A DNA stretch of 64,000 bases from Flavobacterium sp. KACC 22763 (GTDB lineage: Bacteria; Bacteroidota; Bacteroidia; Flavobacteriales; Flavobacteriaceae), in assembly GCF_028736155.1 (NCBI RefSeq), contig NZ_CP117879.1:248001-312000 (forward strand), read 5' to 3'. Numbering within the stretch: position 1 is the stretch's first letter; every line of letters starts with the position of its first letter. Under the pieces are notes generated by a model. It saw only the letters and a list, made by a program, of their open reading frames with translations, did no database searches and was not told the DNA's origin. Both the position numbers and the translations under genes were made by a program. Of the stretch, positions 58,636 to 64,000 are shown one piece after another.

Positions 58636-59766
58636 TTACTTAGGCTGATTTTGATAAGTTTCAATTTCGAAAATCAGAGTTGCATTTGGAGGTATTACGC
58701 CACCAGCACCTTTTTCACCATAGGCTAAATTTGAAGGAAGAAAGAAAATTGCTTTTTCTCCGTCTGTCATCATATCGAGAGCTTCAAGAAAACCAGGAAT
58801 CATTCCTTCTTTTTTACCAACTGTAAAAGGGAAAGCTTTGTAACCACCTTGAGCATCTCTGTTTGCATCATATTTTCCGTATGCTTTTGCTACCTTAGCC
58901 ATGCTGCTGTCAAATAAGCTTCCGTCTTCAAAATAACCTGCATAGTGAAAATAGATTGTAGAGCCTTCAGCACTTTTAACACCAGTACCTTTTTGAGTAA
59001 CTACATACTTTAAACCTGTAGAAGTTGCAGTAGCTTTTGCTTTCATGTCTTTGAAATAAGCCGCTTTTGTAGCCACTATCTTTTTAGCTTCTTCTTTTTG
59101 CAATTCCCCTTTTTTCATTTCATCGCTAAAAATTTTTACTGCATCAAATTTCTTGGCAGCTGCTCCTTTGCGTGTAATGGTAATTTTATTCATGATATCA
59201 TCCTGAACAATTTTATTTACATTGTCCATTCCAGAAACGACATGACCGAAGATTGTATGTTTTCCGTTTAACCAAGGTGTTTCTTTGTGCGTAATGAAGA
59301 ATTGGCTTCCGTTTGTTGCAGGACCAGAATTTGCCATAGCTAAAACTCCTCCTTTTTCAAATTTTAATTCTCCAACAAATTCATCTTTAAAAGAATATCC
59401 AGGATCTCCAGCTCCAGTTCCTTGAGGATCTCCTCCTTGAATCATAAAGTCATTAATCACTCTGTGGAACTTTAAACCATCATAAAATGGTTTGCCTTTT
59501 AAACGCTCTACTTTTACATAAGGATTTTTACCTTCTGCCAAAGTGATAAAATTAGCAACTGTTACAGGTGCTTTTACATATTCTAAAGAAACCACGATAT
59601 CTCCTTTTGTAGTAGAGATTGTAGCAAAAATTCCGTCACCTGGATTTGCTGCTGTTGCTGCTACTTTGCTTGTAGGTTTGGTAGCTGGTTTAGCAGCAGG
59701 TTTTTTCGTCTGAGCCTGAATATTTACGATTGCTAAGCAAAATAAAAATAGAAATTTAAATTTCAT
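58636..59766 (-). CDS. Cyclophilin-FKBP fusion peptidyl-prolyl isomerase
   Basis: 376 residues. A signal peptide (KFKFLFLFCLAIVNIQAQ) and an Ala/Lys/Pro-rich linker precede a cyclophilin domain (about 45-215: FHRVINDFMIQGGDPQGTGAGD, NGSQFFITHKETPWLNGKHTIFG), and an FKBP domain follows (about 255-375: GSTIYFHYAGYFEDGSLFDSS, MIPGFLEALDMM, YGEKGAGGVIPPNATLIFEIE). Both domains keep the usual proline-isomerase residues. Two isomerase families in one chain is the known CFBP type of dual-family immunophilin described in Flavobacteria. It is expected in the periplasm, last gene of the nrnA-gldI operon, 30 bp after the previous gene. Confidence 0.9.
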   Translation of the reverse strand: MKFKFLFLFCLAIVNIQAQTKKPAAKPATKPTSKVAATAANPGDGIFATISTTKGDIVVSLEYVKAPVTVANFITLAEGKNPYVKVERLKGKPFYDGLKFHRVINDFMIQGGDPQGTGAGDPGYSFKDEFVGELKFEKGGVLAMANSGPATNGSQFFITHKETPWLNGKHTIFGHVVSGMDNVNKIVQDDIMNKITITRKGAAAKKFDAVKIFSDEMKKGELQKEEAKKIVATKAAYFKDMKAKATATSTGLKYVVTQKGTGVKSAEGSTIYFHYAGYFEDGSLFDSSMAKVAKAYGKYDANRDAQGGYKAFPFTVGKKEGMIPGFLEALDMMTDGEKAIFFLPSNLAYGEKGAGGVIPPNATLIFEIETYQNQPK

Positions 59767-59796
59767 TGCTTTTTAATTTTTAAGTCTATAATTCGA

Positions 59797-60873
59797 TTAC
59801 TGTTTATCTGAAATTTGGATTTCGAAAATAATATTAGCGTTTGGCGGAATTACACCTCCAGCACCAGTTGCTCCATAAGCTAAATGAGATGGAATAAAAA
59901 GAACCGCTTTGTCTCCGTAAGATAATTGCTCAACTCCTTCAATAAAACCAGGAATTAAACCGTCTTTTTTACCAGCTTGAAATTGAATTGGTTGGTAGCC
60001 TCCTTGTGTTGCTCTTGCAGGATCATATTTCCCAAATTGTTTTGCAACTTCTTCAATACTAGCATCAAATAAAGTTCCGTCTTCAAGAAAACCAGCGTAG
60101 TGAATGTAAATCGGATTTCCTGCAACAGGTTTTTTACCGCTTCCTTTTTCTGTAATTACATATTCTAAACCACTAGTAGTTTTAGTTGCTTTTGCTTTTA
60201 AAGCGGTATAATAATCCACTTTTTCTTTTTGAACGCCAGCGTATTTGCTTTGTTCTTTTGCGATGTCAGCAAAATAATCATGGAATACTTTTACAGCATC
60301 AAATTTCTTAGCAGCTTCACCGTTTCTGATAATTGTTACCGAAACAATATTGTCGCCTTGTATCACTTTGTTTACTACTTCCTGATCTTTTGCGCCTACA
60401 ACATGACCAAAAATAGTATGTTTCCCGTCTAACCAAGGAGTTTCAACATGTGTGATGAAAAATTGGCTGCTATTTGTACCAGGTCCATTATTTGCCATTG
60501 CCAGAACACCAGCTTTATCAAATTTTAAATCTGAAAATTCATCTTTAAATTTATAACCGGTATCTCCAGAACCAGTTCCTAATGGGTCACCGCTCTGAAT
60601 CATGAAACTTTCAATAACTCTATGGAATTTTAAACCATCAAAGAAAGGCTTGTTTTTAAGATTTTCGTGCGTTATAAACTCATTTTTACCTTCAGCTAAA
60701 GTCACAAAGTTAGCCACAGTTATAGGTGCTTTTTTGTAATCAAGTTCTACAATAATGTGACCTTTGTTTGTCTCGATATCGGCATACAAACCATCTGGCA
60801 GATTACTGTGATCGTCCTTACAAGAATAAAATGAGCTTACAGCTATTAGTAATAATAAAATACTCTTTTTCAT
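59797..60873 (-). CDS. Cyclophilin-FKBP fusion lipoprotein
   Basis: 358 residues with a lipobox (SSFYSCKDD), so lipid-anchored. Domain order is the same as in the next gene: cyclophilin (about 30-200: FHRVIESFMIQSGDPLGTGSGD, SSQFFITHVETPWLDGKHTIFG), then FKBP (about 240-355: GNPIYIHYAGFLEDGTLFDAS, LIPGFIEGVEQL, YGATGAGGVIPPNANIIFEI). It is a paralogue of 58636-59766, so this enzyme has been duplicated. It begins 15 bp after gldI, so it belongs to the same transcript. It may help fold exported gliding or secretion proteins. Confidence 0.9.
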   Translation of the reverse strand: MKKSILLLLIAVSSFYSCKDDHSNLPDGLYADIETNKGHIIVELDYKKAPITVANFVTLAEGKNEFITHENLKNKPFFDGLKFHRVIESFMIQSGDPLGTGSGDTGYKFKDEFSDLKFDKAGVLAMANNGPGTNSSQFFITHVETPWLDGKHTIFGHVVGAKDQEVVNKVIQGDNIVSVTIIRNGEAAKKFDAVKVFHDYFADIAKEQSKYAGVQKEKVDYYTALKAKATKTTSGLEYVITEKGSGKKPVAGNPIYIHYAGFLEDGTLFDASIEEVAKQFGKYDPARATQGGYQPIQFQAGKKDGLIPGFIEGVEQLSYGDKAVLFIPSHLAYGATGAGGVIPPNANIIFEIQISDKQ

Positions 60874-60888
60874 TTTAAGATATTGTTT

Positions 60889-61545
<657 letters not shown>

Positions 61546-61553
61546 GATTTGGG

Positions 61554-62558
61554 TTATAATTTTAGTTTTTTGACTAAATCTTCAAATTTATTTACTGTTT
61601 CTTCCATAGAAACTTCAGATCTTCCGCCTGCTGCATTGACATGTCCACCTCCGTTAAAATGATCTCTTGCAAATTGGTTGACATCAAATCCTCCTTGAGA
61701 ACGAAAAGAAATCTTAATTATTTTTTCATCTTTGTTTTCAATGAATATAGCTGTAAAAACAATTCCGCGAATGCTTAATCCGTAATTTACAATTCCCTCA
61801 GTATCACCTTTTACATAGTTAAATGAATCAAGTTCTTCTTGTGTAAGAGTCATGTAAGACGTTTTGTGCTCTTCGAAAATTTTCATGTTTTGAAGTGCAC
61901 GGCCTAGTAACTGCAAACGGCTAAAAGAACTATTATCGTATAGTAAAACTGGAATTTGAGTGTTTTCAACTCCTAAATCGATCAATTCTGCAATAATTCT
62001 ATGGGTATTTCCAGTGGTTCCAGGAAAACGGAAAGAACCAGAATCAGTCAAAATTCCAGTATAAATGCAAGTTGCAATGGTTTTATCAATATCCTCTTTT
62101 TTGTTTAAAAAGGCAATGAAATTGTAAACCATTTCACAAGTAGACCCGAACGAAGTGTCTGAGTACGTATAGGCAGCATAATCATGAGGTTTTTCATGAT
62201 GATCAATCATAATGAATGGAGCTGTAAGTTTTGCTAGAGTATGCTCCATTTCGCCAGTGCGATGAAAAGCATTAAAATCTAACGTAAAAATAAGCTCGGC
62301 TTCTTCTAATATTTTAATGCAGTTTTGAGTATCTTTTTCATAGATTTTTACTGTTTCTGAACCTGGGAGCCAAGCTAAAAAATCAGGAAAATCATTAGGA
62401 GAAATAACGGTTGGCTGATGATTATTTTTGAGTAAAAAATGGTACAAAGCTAGAGTAGAACCCATGGCATCACCGTCTGGTCCTCTGTGCGGAATTATCG
62501 CGATTTTCTTTGGCGCAGCAAGCAATAATTGAATCGCTTGAATATCTTGTATTTTCAT
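61554..62558 (-). CDS. nrnA: Oligoribonuclease / PAP phosphatase (DHH family)
   Basis: 334 residues. The DHH domain has IIPHRGPDGDAMGSTLALYHFL, FTLDFNAFHRTG and FIMIDHHEKPHDYAAY with the metal-binding acid and histidine set, followed by FGSTCEMVYNFI. The C-terminal DHHA1 domain ends GGGHVNAAGGRSE. NrnA removes nucleotides from short RNA oligomers and also dephosphorylates pAp. It is cytosolic, first gene of the operon with gldI and the two fused isomerases, as in other Flavobacteria. Confidence 0.93.
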   Translation of the reverse strand: MKIQDIQAIQLLLAAPKKIAIIPHRGPDGDAMGSTLALYHFLLKNNHQPTVISPNDFPDFLAWLPGSETVKIYEKDTQNCIKILEEAELIFTLDFNAFHRTGEMEHTLAKLTAPFIMIDHHEKPHDYAAYTYSDTSFGSTCEMVYNFIAFLNKKEDIDKTIATCIYTGILTDSGSFRFPGTTGNTHRIIAELIDLGVENTQIPVLLYDNSSFSRLQLLGRALQNMKIFEEHKTSYMTLTQEELDSFNYVKGDTEGIVNYGLSIRGIVFTAIFIENKDEKIIKISFRSQGGFDVNQFARDHFNGGGHVNAAGGRSEVSMEETVNKFEDLVKKLKL

Positions 62559-62759
62559 AGTGTGCGAATTTACATTTTTTTAATGTAATGCTGAAAATAA
62601 TTTTAGTATTCAAGTCTCAGTGGCTAGCGGACTGGATTGGCTTTCTTTTGAAATTAGAACACAGATGACGCGGATTCGCTATCGCGAAAACACTGATTGG
62701 CGCGGATTTTTTTATTTAAGTTCTGCAGGAACGACTTATGTAGATTGGAATTTGGAATT

Positions 62760-64000
62760 TTAAAAATTGGTATTTAACCTTTGGTATAATTTATATTTCG
62801 CACCTTTTACAATCTGAGATTTATAAATTCCAACAGAACCTGAAGAGAAATAAGCAATTGTGCAGGCAATTGCAATGAAGATTCCAGGAGCAATTCCGAA
62901 TAATTCCATTCCCATAATGGTACAGGCAATAGGAGTGTGGGTTGCGCCAGAGAAAACCGCAACAAATCCGATTCCTGCCAAAAGAGCAATGGGCATTGGG
63001 ATTACGGTTGATAATGCGCTTCCTAAAGTAGCTCCAACAAAAAATAAAGGAGTTACTTCACCGCCCTTAAAACCTGCTCCAAGTGTAAAACCTGTAAATA
63101 AGATTTTAAGCAGAAAGTCATACCACTGATTTGGATTTGAAAAGGAATCAACTATAACAGGAACACCTAATCCTGAGAATTTTGTAAATCCTAAACCGGC
63201 AATAGCAATAGCTAAAACTACACCGCCAATTACAGGACGAAGCGGTGGATATTTAATGTTTTTTGAAAAAAGAGAACCCCAAAAATGTGTACTTCTAGAA
63301 AATAATAAAGCAGCAAACCCAGATAAAATTCCAACAATAAGAGTAAAAATAATATTATTTAAACTTAGTTCTGGAACAACCGGAATGCCGTAATGCGTAT
63401 GCTTTATTTCCCAGAATTCTACAGTAAAATAAGCAGCGTAAGCCACTAGAAAAGAAAGTAAAACGCTTTTAAAATTGATTTTACTGAAATATAAAACCTC
63501 CAAGGCGAAAATAGCTCCTGTTAGAGGCGTTCCGAAAACAGAAGCGAAACCTGCACTGATTCCGAGAATGATTAAAATTCGACGTTCTGAATTATCAAGA
63601 TTAAAAAGCTTGGTAAATTGATCGGCAATTGCGCCTCCCATTTGTACCGCAGTTCCTTCTCGCCCTGCAGATCCTCCAAATAAATGTGTCAAAAGTGTTC
63701 CTAAAAGGACTAAAGGAGCCATTTTAAAAGGAATAACTTTTTTAGGATTTTCGTATTCTTCAAGTAAAAGATTATTTCCTTTTGCAACCGATTCTCCCCA
63801 ATGGTAATAACTCAATCCTACCAAAAATCCGCCGAAAGGCAAAAGCCAGATAATCCAGTTGTGCTGCATTCTAAATTGCGTAACCCATTCTAAAGAAACT
63901 AAAAAGAAAGCAGATGCAGAACCTGAAAGTATACCAATTAAAGCACAGATAAGAATCCACTTGGGAAGTGAAAATAAGAATTGTTTTGGGTTTTGGGAAA
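62760..64000 (-). CDS. ClC family chloride channel/transporter, 5' end beyond window
   Basis: The frame stays open to the right edge, so the start lies outside; at least 413 residues are visible. About eight or nine transmembrane segments appear. ClC motifs are GGSAGREGTAVQMGG with the gating glutamate (GREG), and later GFKGGEVTPLFFVGATLG. The start of the seen part carries FLFSLPKWILICALIGILSGSASAFFL, the family's first helix. ClC proteins move chloride or exchange it for protons. The usual GSGIP selectivity motif is probably at the missing start or replaced. It ends in AT-rich sequence with an ATTTGGAATTTT word. Confidence 0.85.
   Translation of the reverse strand, partial: SQNPKQFLFSLPKWILICALIGILSGSASAFFLVSLEWVTQFRMQHNWIIWLLPFGGFLVGLSYYHWGESVAKGNNLLLEEYENPKKVIPFKMAPLVLLGTLLTHLFGGSAGREGTAVQMGGAIADQFTKLFNLDNSERRILIILGISAGFASVFGTPLTGAIFALEVLYFSKINFKSVLLSFLVAYAAYFTVEFWEIKHTHYGIPVVPELSLNNIIFTLIVGILSGFAALLFSRSTHFWGSLFSKNIKYPPLRPVIGGVVLAIAIAGLGFTKFSGLGVPVIVDSFSNPNQWYDFLLKILFTGFTLGAGFKGGEVTPLFFVGATLGSALSTVIPMPIALLAGIGFVAVFSGATHTPIACTIMGMELFGIAPGIFIAIACTIAYFSSGSVGIYKSQIVKGAKYKLYQRLNTNF

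Overview
The window looks like a Flavobacterium-type member of the Bacteroidota. The DNA is AT-rich. Promoters fit the Bacteroidota -33 TTG / -7 TAnnTTTG pattern, with the clearest at 44100-44129. There is a gliding-motility gene (gldI), a giant protein with a type IX secretion (T9SS) sorting domain, a GH92 mannosidase, both GSII- and GSIII-type glutamine synthetases, and many lipoproteins. Spacers are full of short palindromic repeat families. No rRNA, tRNA, CRISPR array, transposase or prophage gene was seen.

Layout. 1-4801: end of an outer-membrane barrel gene, a lipoprotein, an AraC-type regulator / response regulator / CHASE3-type histidine kinase operon, then CsbD and Dps stress genes. 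4802-11755: a heptamer array in front of pyrF, a BtuF-like protein, a duplicated 249-bp hairpin unit, catalase, purU and a DUF4197 lipoprotein. 11756-16900: a segment shaped by duplication. An L,D-transpeptidase, a small hypothetical gene and a Coa1-like gene are each present as an intact copy plus a second copy, and two of the second copies are pseudogene remnants. 17196-20636: a fused adenosylcobalamin mutase with the active-site signature of isobutyryl-CoA mutase (IcmF). 21071-22997: a two-gene unit of a four-helix coiled-coil membrane protein and an AbiJ-like protein with a HEPN-type Rx6H motif, the best candidate for an undescribed defence system. 23184-27845: small regulatory, secreted and membrane genes.

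27902-32252 holds four tandem genes for small secreted proteins that resemble an isolated T9SS sorting domain. Three share one promoter architecture, with a 27-bp partly dyadic element exactly 57 bp above the -7 box. A fourth copy of the element lies just in front of an AraC-type regulator at 31380, suggesting a self-contained regulon. After an esterase, 33798-41024 encodes a 2408-residue T9SS-secreted adhesin-like protein with thirteen nearly identical 86-residue four-cysteine repeats that are visibly G+C-richer than the flanks, followed by a collagen-motif lipoprotein.

41855-64000 is mostly conserved core: TerC, divergent GSII and GSIII, purM, GH92, an M61 peptidase, a sterol-desaturase-type enzyme, small membrane proteins, aquaporin, an EamA exporter, and an operon nrnA - gldI - two cyclophilin/FKBP fusions. 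It ends in a ClC channel gene cut by the window edge. Functions come from motif and family recognition by eye; no database search was possible.
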